From the NCBI GenBank assembly GCA_023213395.1, contig CM041465.1, positions 120,721,741 to 120,785,740 of the forward strand: a DNA stretch of 64,000 nucleotides, given 5' to 3'. Positions 30,748 through 41,803 of this stretch are shown one piece after another. Made by a program: the position numbers and the translations under genes. Positions within the stretch are counted from its first letter, which is position 1, and each line of letters begins with the position of its first letter. The notes beneath the pieces are model-generated. The model saw nothing but the letters and a program-made list of their open reading frames with translations. It did not search any database and was not told where the DNA came from. This stretch comes from Cycas panzhihuaensis (taxonomy: Eukaryota > Cycadophyta).

Positions 30748-32998
30748 GTTTAAGTTATAAAAGTCTTGAAACTAGCAAATGACTTGGAAACTCAATGCTT
30801 TCGTCGCTTAAGTTCGACCTTCTAACAAACCAACAGTCCTAATCTTACTAGAAGATCCAACAACTGAATGGAGTGATGAGGGGTGGAGGACTAGGCAAAA
30901 GAGTTGGTCCAACCCTGATCTATAAAGGAGATCCAACAATTGACCAAGCCAAATCTAGGACAAGGCAAGTAGGGTTGATCTGCATGGACGCACCATGTTT
31001 TCTTTGGGATTCGCAGCCCCAATAGCACCCTTTTCAAATCTCCTTTTCCTCAAGCAACCTTAATTGTCGTGCACTGACTGTACGGTCGATTGGTTCCCTA
31101 GGAAATGCACCAAGCTTAAGATTATTTTAGAGGCAAAGTTTGAACCTTTTTCGAGCCTCTCCTACTTGATTTTAAAGTTAACTTTTAGAAGGTTTAAGTG
31201 GACGCTAGAATAAGTTTTAATTGGATGATGTAGATGCTTGATTTTACAATGATAAAAGAGCTTCAAGGTGAAGAAATTAAGTACATCACAATGATCACTT
31301 GAGTGATTTACAAGAGCACTTTTAATGTGAAAAAGAATGCTATCCAATCCAAATAAAGTAAAGTGCTCAAGTACAATGAAAATATTGGCACTTTAAAGAA
31401 GATGCTAAGTGCTTCAAAGCATAAAGTCTTTGTGTAAAGAATGCAAGTGGCTTCCTTTAAATGCTTGAAGAGAAGAGGGAAGAGTCACTTGCAAGTTGAA
31501 GACACTAAGCACCACGTGTTGGGACTTTGAAATAGTCCCAACAACCAACAAAATAAAATGATTTTATTAAGTAAAGATGTTTTTGAGCCCCCCTTTGTGA
31601 CTAAGGGCAATAGGTCACCATGCAAGGTGCCTTAAAAAAAGTATTAAGATAGTGATAAAAAATCACTTAATTAAAGTGTTGACATTTAAAATCACTTTAT
31701 CAGGGCCTTTTAACACTTATACAACATGAAACAAGTGTTAAATGAGAACTTCACCTTTTTTTACAACTTTGAATAGCAAAAACACCACGCAGGGACCCTT
31801 GAATGAGGACTTAAACCAGCGAATTTAATCTTCAAAGATAAGATATTGGTTGAGCTATAGTGATTTAATGAAATCACTAGTTACAACCAAGATTTTAATC
31901 CTCAAAAATTGAAAAAATTTGATTTTTCCTTTAAAAATATTAAACCAAAAGTCAAAAATGACAAAGAGAATGCTTAAAAGATAAGGAAAAATATTAATTT
32001 TCAGAGTGTAGATCACTTGGAAGGCTGAATTCAGTCTCTAAATCACAGCATTTTGAGTGATTAAGTCTCTTGACAAGAAAACACTTAGAAAAATAATGAT
32101 TTTTACTTAGAATAAGTGCTTTTTTATGTTTAAAACTTAAGTTAAAAGTGACTTTGAAATAAAATGACTTATGAAATATGGAATATGTTAAGAGATATTC
32201 CAAATAACATAAACTAAAGTTTAAACTTATGAAAAATTAAAAGACTTTTTGGAAACTTTGGAAAACCGAAGTCAAGCGGCGATGGGACAACAACGACATG
32301 GGTACTCAGGTGCTCATATCTCTTCAGTGGAGTAGCAGATTGAGTTAAGACTTTAGAGGCAGGGTCGCCCGCCACAGAGGATATTCAGATTTCACGAGAT
32401 TCCAGAGTCTGTGGAGTGAGAACGAGTGGATAGAAGCCAAATTTGGGCGCATAAGTTAATGGTGTCTCCATAGTCAGAACATCAGCTTCAAGACTTTCTT
32501 TGCTTGCAAAATGTTCGTGGGACCCACTAAGGGTGTATCCAGATTTTTTCTGATGAGCAGGAGACACCAACAAGCATGCATGAGCAGATTGAGCTGTCCT
32601 TGTGGGGTTTGAGGGCTAAAAACTGCCCAGAATCACTTCACAGCGAACAGAGAGTTAGTAGCTCATGATAATCTTAGTCAATGAGCTTTAGAATTCTTCA
32701 AAATACTCTTGCACCTTGATTCATGAAAAAAAGCAACAAAAAAAAATTCAGTTTTTAGTGCAAAAACACATAAAAATGTGAGTAAAACTAGCTTGAAACC
32801 TCTGAAAAATGTCTCAAATCAGAGTGCAATCATTTCCAGCCTTCAAAATACTTCATAACAGCCTTGATCTGCAAAGATGAGCTTCAATAATCCTTGGATC
32901 GCCTTCGGAGAGCGAAGGTCGTCACTAAGGGGGTGTAAAAACCCACTCTACGTCTCCCTTGAATTAGAATTCAGAACAGAGAGAACTAGTCTCCTCTA
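30748..32998 (-). other. Long leader of Copia B
   Basis: This 2.2-kb leader has no convincing reading frame. Shared elements are CTTAAGCGACG just upstream of gag (30802-30812), also in C and D, and a conserved hairpin block near the primer site (32896-32925). Much of 31140-32230 is AT-rich with many AAAGTG/AAGTGA words. Confidence 0.55.
32896..32925 (-). other. Candidate leader hairpin after the primer site (B)
   Basis: On the minus strand GTGACGACCTTCGC, a short loop and CGAAGGCGATCC give a CCTTCG/CGAAGG stem. It is the counterpart of 4427-4460 in C. Distance from the primer site is about 75 nt here against 45 nt in C. Confidence 0.5.
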
Positions 32999-33010
32999 GC
33001 TCTGATACTA
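32999..33010 (-). other. Primer-binding site of Copia B
   Basis: TAGTATCAGAGC on the minus strand, 2 nt inside the 5' LTR, matches the initiator-Met tRNA complement at 11 of 12 positions. Confidence 0.8.
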
Positions 33011-33012
33011 GA

Positions 33013-33556
33013 TGTGAAAAAAGGCCAAAGGATTAAAGTGCCTAAGACCTATAAAACCAAGATCATGAAGATAGTTCTCCTCTAGTTCTAAATAACATAA
33101 GAGCAAAACTAACATAAGCAAGATCAAGGAAGCAAGATGATACCAAGGTGTAAGGAGGAGGAATTAGTCCTACTCTAAAGAATACCAATTGATTAGCAAA
33201 ATGGTAGCATAACATTACACTTCAACTCTACATATAAGACATAAGGAGAGGTCTCAATATATAGAGTAATTGAGGTTACCTAACACTGTTGGATGTTTGC
33301 CAAGTGGCAAACATCCAAGGTACATGCAATGCATGGCTTGCATGTCATGCATGAGGGACGTGTCCATTAGGCTCTCAAGCGAGCAAAAATTCATGAGGGT
33401 CCATTTGACCCTTTAGTTACAATGTTATGTCACTAGGATGAAAGTGGGTGTGCACTTTATCACTTAAGTGATTAGTCACCCCATAAAGTACAAAATAATG
33501 AATGAAAGAATAAAAGAATAAAGTACATACTTAACATGTAAACATAAGGTTTAACA
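33013..33556 (-). repeat. 5' LTR of Copia B
   Basis: 544 bp with TG...CA ends, paired with 26019-26554. It contains the B-type palindrome at 33289-33318 and the CTTAAG palindrome near 33459-33472, at the same places as in the left copy. Confidence 0.93.
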
Positions 33557-34410
33557 GAGAGGATCCAACTTGCTTTTGTCCACTAATGCTTGTACATCTC
33601 CAAATATAGGGCTGCTTCCATTAGGAAAGTCGACAAGTTGTTTCTTGATTTTCAAGGTATAATCTATATTCAAAAATAATTTTTTAATAGTTGCCCTGAA
33701 ACCAATGGAGACCTCCTTGCCCTTGTGTGGGGGTTTCTTATTATTTTCAAACTCAATGTGTGCACTCTCATAAGACCTTGGATTCAATGGGATTCAATGC
33801 ATGAACCAAGATGTGCAAGTGGGTGTTGAATTTATCCCACCTTGCATTCATTATGCTGTGAATTTTCTACAAAACGTCTTCATGACTGGGCATCTTCTGA
33901 GCAAAGATGGCATCTGAAACCTTCTCGATCATTTTATCTATATCATCATAGATATCCTCAAAATAAGGCTTGTTCATATCAATCTTTCAAAGCAAGTCTA
34001 CAACTAGCTCCTAGATTTAGGATGAAATGTACATCCTCCAACCAATCTTCATCTAAAACTATTTGGCACATCGATATTGCCTTCTTTGAATTAGCTTGTC
34101 TCCCTATTTACACATCACCATTTGTACCAATCCATTCTTTACGTATAACATATGCCTCAATGTAATATCATGAGATGTAGATATGGTATTAATGACCTTC
34201 AACAACTCTACTGTTGAATATTGCCAAATGATGGGTTGGGATGCTTGGTGGTTGGTGATGAATTTCTAGATCTCATTTGCTTGCTCCCAAACCATTTTGA
34301 TCAAAGCTAGATGTGGATGATCTTGATCTTGTGCCAATACCTTTGGCATTAAGCTCAAGTTGTGGACAATGTATGGAGTCCAAGAGATATTTTGGCACCT
34401 TTCCAAGGAA
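33557..34410 (-). pseudogene. hAT transposase, central part
   Basis: From right to left: WTPYIVHNLSLMPKVLA (the hAT block around the target-like W-T-P-C-x-x-H), ALIKMVWEQANEI, STVELLKVINTI, ILDEDWLEDVHFI, DIYDDIDKMIEKVSDAIFAQ, INARWDKFNTHLHILVHALN-like text, and then FRATIKKLFLNIDYTLKIKK with DVQALVDKSKLDPL, where Copia B interrupts. A few stops and frame slips occur. The C-terminus is at 25774-26018. The N-terminal zinc-finger part is missing, replaced by Gypsy sequence near 34430. Terminal inverted repeats were not found. Confidence 0.8.
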
Positions 34411-34429
34411 ATTTTCTTAATTGTTTCAC

Positions 34430-34800
34430 ATTTTCAATTCTACACACTCTTAACAAAGAAGGGAAAATGATTCTTGACTAGAATCAATTTTCAAAACTCA
34501 CACAATGTGTTGTTTCCTCATCAGGTCTTGACACAACATTTGCAACAACATTCTTCTTGCCTTTCTTATAAAGAATTTCAAAATTAGAAGCTTCTATTTT
34601 ACTCATCCACTCTTGTTGTTCTAGTGAATATTGCGTGCTACTAAAGGAAATTCTCAAGGCTATGTAATGCCTCCATTTACTAAGTGCATATATGACTATA
34701 AACATTTCTTGGTCACATGTAGATTTGACTTGCACCTTTTTGTGGAGTTTTCTATCCTTTGTTATAAGGGCATGAGTCCACTAAGAGATCTTGGCAGGCC
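34430..34800 (-). pseudogene. Gypsy RNaseH fragment
   Basis: The text STCDQEMFIVIYALSKWRHY, QQEWMSKIEASNFEILYKKG and VVANVVSRPDEE is the Gypsy RNaseH C-terminal half: T-x-D-x-E-x-L, the primer-grip-like Q-x-K-W and the ADALSR-type end, here ANVVSR. An internal deletion removes the H-T-D-H-x-x-L block. No LTR or other domain is nearby, so it is an orphan scrap. Confidence 0.8.
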
Positions 34801-34942
34801 AATGTTAGCAATCCCTACTAAGTGATTCATTGATCTTACACATTCATAATGCCTATCTTCACTCCCCTTCCACTCAGTTTATATATTCATATCAATCAAA
34901 ACATGGCACAATATGTGGGTTGGATTATAATATATTATTAAA

Positions 34943-35146
34943 TGTTAGAATAATCAACAAATTGAGAAGACAATGATTCAATACATTTATGAGGAGAGAA
35001 AACCTCTCACATAAATATATCATGTGTACAAAGAAGGCCCAATACATGTTGGTCAAATGTCACAAGTATATTAAAGAGGGGTTGGACACATAACCCTCAA
35101 CTTTACTTTAGGAAACACAAGATCGAACAATATTATTTCTCTAATA
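34943..35146 (-). repeat. 3' LTR of Copia H1
   Basis: About 204 bp follow the end of H1 RNaseH and the purine tract AACATTGAGGG. The outer end is TG on the plus strand; the inner end reads TATTAG where TGTTAG is expected, probably a mutation. The short LTR resembles that of H2 in size. The partner LTR was not found. Confidence 0.6.
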
Positions 35147-35149
35147 CCC

Positions 35150-36802
35150 TCAATGTTTTATCTTTGGTTTTCAACACCAAGAAGTTGTCTGAGATATTGA
35201 AATTTATCCTTTGGAAGTGCTTTGGTGAAAATATTATCAAGTTGTTCTTCACTGTTGCAATATAATAAGTCTATTTCTTTTCTTTGAACTTTTTTTCTTG
35301 ATGAAGTGATGGTGAGCCTCAATGTGTTTGCTTCTAGTATAGAACATAGATTCTTTGTTAATTTGATAACACTTTGATTATCACGATGTAGATTGATCTT
35401 GTTTTTGCTTCAAATCCTTGAGTAGTTGTCTGGTCCATACTCCTTCGAAAGTTGCAGTAACAACTGCTTTGTATTCTACCTTAGTGGATGACAAAACTAC
35501 TATAGACTATTTCTTATTGCTCGAGGAAATAACTGCAGATCCAATTGAGAGGCAATACCTTGTGGTAGACTATCTTTTTTGCCTGTCTATTACCCAATTT
35601 GAATCACTACACCCAATTAGCTAAAAATTTGAGACTTGAGTATAGTTGAGACCCATTGTCTAACTTCTTTTAATGTATCTGAGGATTTTTTTAGCAGCAC
35701 TCTAGTGGGACAATTTTGGATGTTGCATATATCTAAATACAACTCCTACTAAGTATGAAATATTTGGTTTTGTGACGGTGAGGTAGAGAAGACTACCTAT
35801 CAACTACCTATACAATGTTCCATTTACGGTTTGACCATCATCATCAGTATTTAGAATGCAACCAGTTTCCATTGGAGTAGCACAACTATTGCAATCTTCC
35901 ATTTTAAATCTTTGAAAGAGTTTTTTTATATATTTTTCTTGGGATATGAAAATATATTCTTTTTGCTAGCTAACTCAAGACCTAAATAATAATGAAGCAG
36001 ACCCATATTTGTCATTTGAAATTGATTTTTCATTTGTAGTTTGACTTGGCAGATTGTTTCATCATCATTTCCTATAACTATCATGTCATCTACATACACT
36101 ACAATGATAGTTATTAAATTGTCTTTATTTGTTTTAATGTAAAGACTAGGGTTTGAGTCTCACATGCAAAAACCTATTTGTCGTAGATGTTGATCCAACT
36201 TTGTATCCATGCTCTGGGTGCCTGTTTTAGTCCATATAAGGCCTTTTTTAATTTGTAGACAAGGTGCTTTTCACCCTTTTTAACATATCCTGTTAGTTGA
36301 TGCATATAAACTTCTTTAGCCAAATCTCCATTTAAAAAATCACTTTTCACGTCAAGCTATATAACTTTCTGTTTGAATTGAGTTGCCATGGCTATTACTG
36401 CATGTACAGTAATTAATTTGGCTATTGGTGAAAAGGCTTCCTCATAATCTATTCCTTCTGTTTAACTATAACCTTTTGCAACTGGTCTTGCCTTGTACCT
36501 TTCAATAGTGCCATCAGACTTCTCCTTTGTTTTGTAAACCCATTTGCAACCAATAATGGGTTTATTTGTGGGAGCACTTACCAATTCCCAGGTCTTATTT
36601 CTTCTGATGGCATTAATTTCTACATCCATGGCTTCCTGCCATTCTGGTTGACCATAAACTTCTGAATAATTCTGTGGTTCAATAGAGCACAATAAGCTTT
36701 GATGTTTCTGTGTCCTAGTTCTTTGGTCAAAAATATTCCCTTTGGAATCAACAAGAGCTTTAATGTACCACTTAGGTAATTTCCTTGAAGATTCATGGCC
36801 AC
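35150..36802 (-). pseudogene. Copia H1 RT and RNaseH
   Basis: From right to left: [76 protein letters not shown], a TAA for Gln before TEGIDYEEAFSPIAKL, HQLTGYVKKGEKHLVYKLKK, catalytic YVDD at 36085-36096, then RNaseH text to the terminal LPKDKFQYLRQLLGV. Several frame shifts occur in the RNaseH part. H1 differs clearly from the A/B/C/D group and is closer to H2. Gypsy G2 separates it from its integrase tail at 47397. Confidence 0.88.
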
Positions 36803-37627
36803 TGTTGACTTATGAAGGGTCTTATTACACTTATGAGATACTCCCACTCTTGTCAAGGTCACACAATGCTATAGTCTAGTTCAGGATACTGTCAACATGG
36901 TTATTCACATACATTCCACAGATATTTCAGAGAATTATACCACAATGGTACACAGCAGCCCAGAATTCAACACATACTCAGCATTTCATCATCATAACAC
37001 AAGAATACATCCACGTAACTCTTCCTTTTATTAAGTAATCAGTTTAATTACATAGAGGCTGGAATGCATTCCAGTAGCATACATTCCTTTTGTTACACAT
37101 GCGTACCCCGGATGGTACTTATCATTCAATGCTGCTCCAACTGGCTGTCATACGTGCTGGCTTCCGCACCTTTGCGTACCTTTGATAGTCGGCTCTCACC
37201 CTAACCTGATGGTTCATGCATACCTCCTTAAGTACTCTTCTTGGTACCTTTTGGCTGAAGGCTTATGACTGCCTGTCATAACTGTACCCTTTCAGTCATA
37301 CGTACCCCTTCATTAATCACTTAGTTAGGCACTTTAACTAATGACTCTTTGGATCTGTATGTCCGTATGTACGCCTGGCAGCTTTCCAGGCCTTCACTGG
37401 TCCCTTTGGGTCGTGCATCGCCTGCTTCCGATTCGTTACATGCCCGTTGGTGCGTCTACGTGATGCGTACCCATTCCGTGCACGCTTTTGTCATACGTAC
37501 CCAGAATGCTGATTTCTTCACCGTTTTGCCTTGTGCGTACCTCTGTACAGTCCGTACCTGCACATCTCAGGTTACCTGACCTACCTCTGGTCTTCCCACA
37601 GCCATAGGATCACTTTATACCCCAACA
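36803..37627 (-). repeat. 3' LTR of Gypsy G2
   Basis: 825 bp, minus-strand TGTTGGGGTATAAAG...GTCAACA. It is highly similar to the right copy. It is crowded with GCGTACC, CATACGTACC and similar GTAC-centred words. A good purine tract next to it is not obvious. Confidence 0.94.
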
Positions 37628-37730
37628 TCTATCGCAGGTCAACAGTTATGGGTTTGAGCATCCTTGCTCAACAAAACTCCAAAAAATTTTTCAAAATTTC
37701 GGGGTATCCCTCCCCCGGTCTGTCTCAAGG

Positions 37731-38790
37731 CGGCTCCTGTTGCCTCTGTGCTCCTAAAATTTCTTCATTGATCTGTGTTAGAGTGGCAATGATAGCATCC
37801 TTTTCTTTAATTTTGTCTTGAAGGGCAGCTATCTCAGCTTTATACCCTTCCTCCATTTCCTGAATTAACTGAATTATGGGTCCCGCTTTGTTATGTGGTG
37901 TAGGAGGTGCTGAGGGTTCCCCTGCCTCTGTTGCCTAAGGGAAGTCTTCCCATTCTTCCCAAGAGGCCTCTGCTTCTTCTTCCTCCTCCTCTGATTCTTC
38001 TTCTCCCTTCTTCCTCTTACCTCTTCGATGGACAGCCTGTTTTGTCCGATGAGGAATGGGTGTTCCTGGTGTCTTCTGTAACCAGGTAAGTACTTTCTGC
38101 ATTTGTTTTTGTACTCTTCTCTTTGCTTCCAGGCTATTCACTGTGTCTGGAAATTCTACTGCCCACTGTTTGATGATTGGCTGCCGTGGAAAAATAGTGG
38201 TCCTGGTTAGCTATACATCTGGACACTGATAGAACAAGATAGCCAAAAGCAAGGAGGGATGTCGAAATGGATGTGTCCTAATTTCCTTGAGTTGCTGCCT
38301 CATGTTCTCCGCCAAGAATTTGGACCAATTCAACTTCTCCCCATCCCAAATTTTCAACAAGACTAGCATCATGCCTCCCTGAATGTAGGTGTACTTCCGT
38401 TTGGAAAAAAATCTGGAATTTATCACTTTTGCCACCCACTGAAGTCTAACATCAATAATGTCTGCTACACGAATTCCGCCGGACATGATCTGAGTGTTGG
38501 GTTGACACAATTCCCTCAACCACATTTCTCGGTTAACTTCTGACCTTTTTGTTCCTAGTGGAACTTCTCCTTCATTGGGAAGTTTTGTAATGGTGTGAAC
38601 TATGTCTGCATCCATTTTGGCCTTCTTGCTATCCTCCTTCAGTGCCATCAGGATTTGGTCTATGAGTTCAGGGTCATAATACATTGGGTTGCAGTAAATA
38701 TAGTCTCCCCATCCTGCTTGCTTAACCCTGGTCTGGAATTGAGCTGGTAGGGCTTGTAACTCTTGCTTGAGCTTTGGTATAAATGCCTCC
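37731..38790 (-). pseudogene. G2 extra ORF downstream of integrase
   Basis: One frame runs from about 38790 to a TGA near 37731, about 350 codons, with only two interruptions, both TAG (38211-38213 and 37935-37937). The N-terminal part reads EAFIPKLKQELQALPAQF, then GWGDYIYCNPMYYDPELID, MWLRELCQPNTQIMSGG, LQWVAKVINSRFFSKRKYTY, GGMMLVLLKIWDGEKLNW and RHPSLLLAILFYQCPDV. That pattern resembles the plant 'putative transposon protein' domain found in extra ORFs of some Gypsy elements (inference). After the first TAG come a basic stretch (RRGKRKKG), an acidic run of Glu and a likely coiled coil (YKAEIAALQDKIKEKDAI). It is sense-oriented relative to pol. The role is unknown. Confidence 0.6.
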
Positions 38791-38849
38791 TAGCATCCTG
38801 CTGTCCTCATAATGGCTGTGGAGTCCCAGAGATAAGAAAAGTAACCTAA

Positions 38850-39480
38850 GCGTACAAATCGGAACCCTACGTACATACCTTTGAGGAATGCTTGCCGCTT
38901 TTGTGACTTTGCGTACTGAGATGCGTACCGGAGTGAATTCCCTTGCGTGCCGTGCCATACGGATGCCCGGCGAATTTTTTGGAGTTGATTCGTCTGTTCC
39001 GCTCTGCGTACTTCGTGGGAATGCTCGCAAGTATGTAATAATTTGTCGTTTTCGGGTTTTTGTCTTATATGTGCCATTGGTACGTATAGTGTTAAGTGCC
39101 TCCACTGTGCGTACTCGATTACGTACGTTTCTGATACGTAGAATGTAACTGAGCACTTCAGTGTATTTTCCATTATGCGTACCCGACTACGTACTTTTTT
39201 AGTACGTACACTGTAATCGTTTAACTTACTTCTCTTTTCACTATACGTGCACTGCCATGCATTTTTTAGTGCGTATAATGCAATTGAGCCACTTAAAATT
39301 TGTTTACACTGTGCGTACCTGATTGCGTACTTTTGAATGCGTATAGTGTGATTTTGAGTCACTTTTTGAACCGTATGCGTCTGGAGTGTATTCCTTTGAG
39401 TGCGTATAGTGTATTTTTAATTTTGATCACTTTTTAATACGTGCACGGTAACATACCCTTTTGGTACGTACAATGTATTT
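38850..39480. repeat. Degenerate ~66-bp tandem repeat rich in TACGTA
   Basis: Units starting near 39107, 39176, 39242, 39311, 39374 and 39439 share the plan GCGTACC...ACGTACTTTT...GTACGTATAGTGTAAT...CACTTT. Each unit holds two or three GTAC-centred palindromes. Similar words occur to the left, down to about 38850. It lies between integrase and the extra ORF of G2 and has no coding capacity. Confidence 0.65.
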
Positions 39481-39689
39481 TGCTTGTATACTTTGAATTT
39501 TTCCTCTGATTTTTTCAATTGCTGATGCTATTACTTATGTCTGTGATGAGTTACGGTTGTTTTTTATTTTTTCCATTTTTTTTTCCTCTTTTTCTGTATC
39601 CATACCGAACTGGATCATGGCTCAGTATCAAGGCATTTGATTGTGCCTCAATTTCATGCAATACGATACGGTACAACCAGCTGATCCGG

Positions 39690-41194
39690 CTGGTAAGTTG
39701 GGCTACTCAATGTATGGTTTGAGTCTGCTACCGTTTACCCGGGTTGGTAGCAGGGGTTCGTCAATTTCTCAAAGTTGCACCGATCCATTCTCGAAGACTC
39801 TTTCTACGATGTATGGTCCCAACCACCGCATCTTGAGTTTACCAGGGTGCATTTTGAATTTGCTGTCGTACAACAACACTTGTTCACCTTTCCTTAAACT
39901 GAGGTTTTCGTAAATGGCGGTCGTGCCATGCTTTCTGTCGTTGCTTCTCCATATTTTGCAACCAATTTGCCATGTGTCGCTTTTCTTCCAATCGCACTAA
40001 ATCTTCTAATTGCTGCCGTAAGGACTGGAAGTCGTCCAATCGACATTGCATAGCAACTCGTAGACTGGGTATCTCAAATTCTGTTTGGAGAATGGCTTCT
40101 GTGCCATATACAAGCTGGAATGGAGTTTGTCCAATTGATCTCTTGTATGTTGTTCGAAATGCCCATAGCACGGATGGTAATTTCTCAGCCCAATCAGATC
40201 TGCCGATGTTGCATATCTTCCGCAAGTAATTATCGATTATCTTGTTCGAACTTTCTGCTTGACCATTGGCTCTCGGGTAATATGGAGTAGATTTTCGATG
40301 GCTTATCATAAACGCGGATGTCAGTGTTTTGATAGTTTGATTTAGGAAGTGGGCGCCTTGGTCACTTACAATCTCTAAGGGGCATCCAAATCGTGTAATC
40401 ACCACCTCATACAGAAATCGCGCTGTGCTTTCTGCATCGGCTTTCTGTAATGCTCGCGCTTCTACCCACTTTGTCGTGTAGTCAGTTGCCACCAGAATGT
40501 ATCGAGCTTTCGATCGACGAGCGGTTGGTTTGATTGGCCCCACGAAGTCAAGTCCCCATTTCTCGAATGGTGCCAAAGGTAAAATGGGATGTAAAGGTTG
40601 GAAATCCTGTTGATTGGGTTTCCCCACCTGTTGGCAATAGTTGCAAGCTTGAATCCATTTCTTGACATCCTCGAACATGGACGGCCACCAAAATCCGAAC
40701 ATCAAAATTTTTCGCCATGTGGCCAATTTCCCCATGTGGCCACCTGCTACTCCTTCATGCGCCTGCGACATGATTTGGTTTATCTCGTGCGGTCGAACAC
40801 AACGTCGTAACACGTCGTCTGGCCCCAATTTGTATAATTCTCCATTGATTAATTGATATGGCTCCGCTTTTCCGATAAAATTTCTCTTTCCTGTACGATC
40901 TAACTCTGCTGATATTTCTCTAGTCGCTAAATATTCTGGTATTCCCTCATACCAGTCCGTTGGAACCGCTTCCACACTGAATAGAGCTACGTTTGGGAAG
41001 TCGTCTAGCACCCCCGTAGCTTTTTCTCCGTTTGTAATTCTTGACAACTGATCGGGAATAATATGGGCTTTATCGGGTTTCACAATGATTTTGAAAGAAA
41101 ATTCCTGGAACAACATCAACCACCTGCTGATTCGTCCTCGCATGATCGGTTTATTCACCAAATACATCAATGCTTGGTGATCGACGAAAAACAA
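39690..41194 (-). CDS. Gypsy G2 integrase with RNaseH end
   Basis: An uninterrupted 436-codon frame (41194-39884) starts inside RNaseH (FFVDHQALMYLVNKP, DQLSR) and covers integrase. Zinc ligands: H-H in HEGVAGGHMGK and C-C in CNYCQQVGKP. Catalytic triad: GLDFVGP, IVSDQGAHFLN and NGQAESSNKIID, all intact. WAFRTTYKRSIGQTPF and LVYGTEAILQTEFEIPS follow. A frameshift near 39890 leads to the GPY/F module (MRWLGPYIVERVFENGSVQL), which carries one TGA and ends near 39700. Integrase would insert the cDNA. It is the best-kept enzyme of G2. Confidence 0.93.
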
Positions 41195-41730
41195 GAATGG
41201 ATTTGATAATAGATAGTGTCAAAATTTTTGTAATGCATATACCATGTTGAGTGCTTCCCTTTCTGTCGTCGTATAATTCTGCTCAGCTTTTGTGAGTTTT
41301 TATTTGGAAGTAGATTGGATGATCTGTCTTGTCGTCACTAGGCTATGCCAATACGCATCCAATAGCATATTGCGACGCATCCACATGCATGTGAAAAGTC
41401 TTCTTCCAATCTGGAAATCGCAGTATAGGTGCTGCTACGATAGCTTGTTTCAATGTTTCAAACGCTTGTTGCTGTTCTTCTGTCAATGTCCATTCAATAT
41501 TCTTTCCCAATAGCTCCTCCAGGGGTCCTGATATGTATGCATACCCCCTGATAAACTTTCTATAGTATCCCGTTAATCCCAAAAAACCTTTCAATTTGCT
41601 TTCTCGTAAGTGGCGTAGGGAAGTGCGTGCGGATACTTTATTTGGATCGACAATCCTTCCTTGCTGACTATATGTCCCAATAAGTTTCCGAAGGGTACCA
41701 GGAAGATACACTTTTCTGGATTTAGGCACA
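41195..41730 (-). pseudogene. Gypsy G2 RT C-terminus and RNaseH N-terminus
   Basis: Right after the RT stop the frame continues YGLMKDHMENLREILKTC and NPEKCIFLVPFGNLLGH. A frame shift near 41655 leads to LTGYYRKFIRGYAYISGP, QQAFETLKQAIVAAP and KTFHMHVDASQYAIGCVLA, with the first RNaseH Asp present. A TAG at 41343 replaces the Gln usual after CVLA, and TGAs at 41283 and 41219 follow before the open frame resumes. Confidence 0.88.
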
Positions 41731-41803
41731 ACTTGTTTTCACGGCACGTTTTCAAAATTTCCCTCAAATTCTCCATGTGATCTTTCATCAGTCCATACAA
41801 TGT

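Larger units (their letters stand above)
26019..33556 (-). mobile_element. Copia B, full length, inserted in a hAT gene
   Basis: A 7.5-kb minus-strand Copia with both LTRs (3' at left, 5' at right), primer site, 2.2-kb leader, gag, protease, integrase, RT, RNaseH and purine tract. The flanks GAAAG (26014-26018) and GAGAG (33557-33561) are a 5-bp target duplication with one mismatch, supported by the reading frame of the host hAT gene. RT and RNaseH are among the better preserved in the window, with three TAG stops; integrase and gag are more broken. It is related to A and D in both LTR and protein. Confidence 0.93.

Noticed and set aside
38790-39362. Overlapping minus-strand frames of 144 and 190 codons, and one on the plus strand.
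   Set aside because: They are by-products of the TACGTA-rich tandem repeats; the residues recur with the repeat period.
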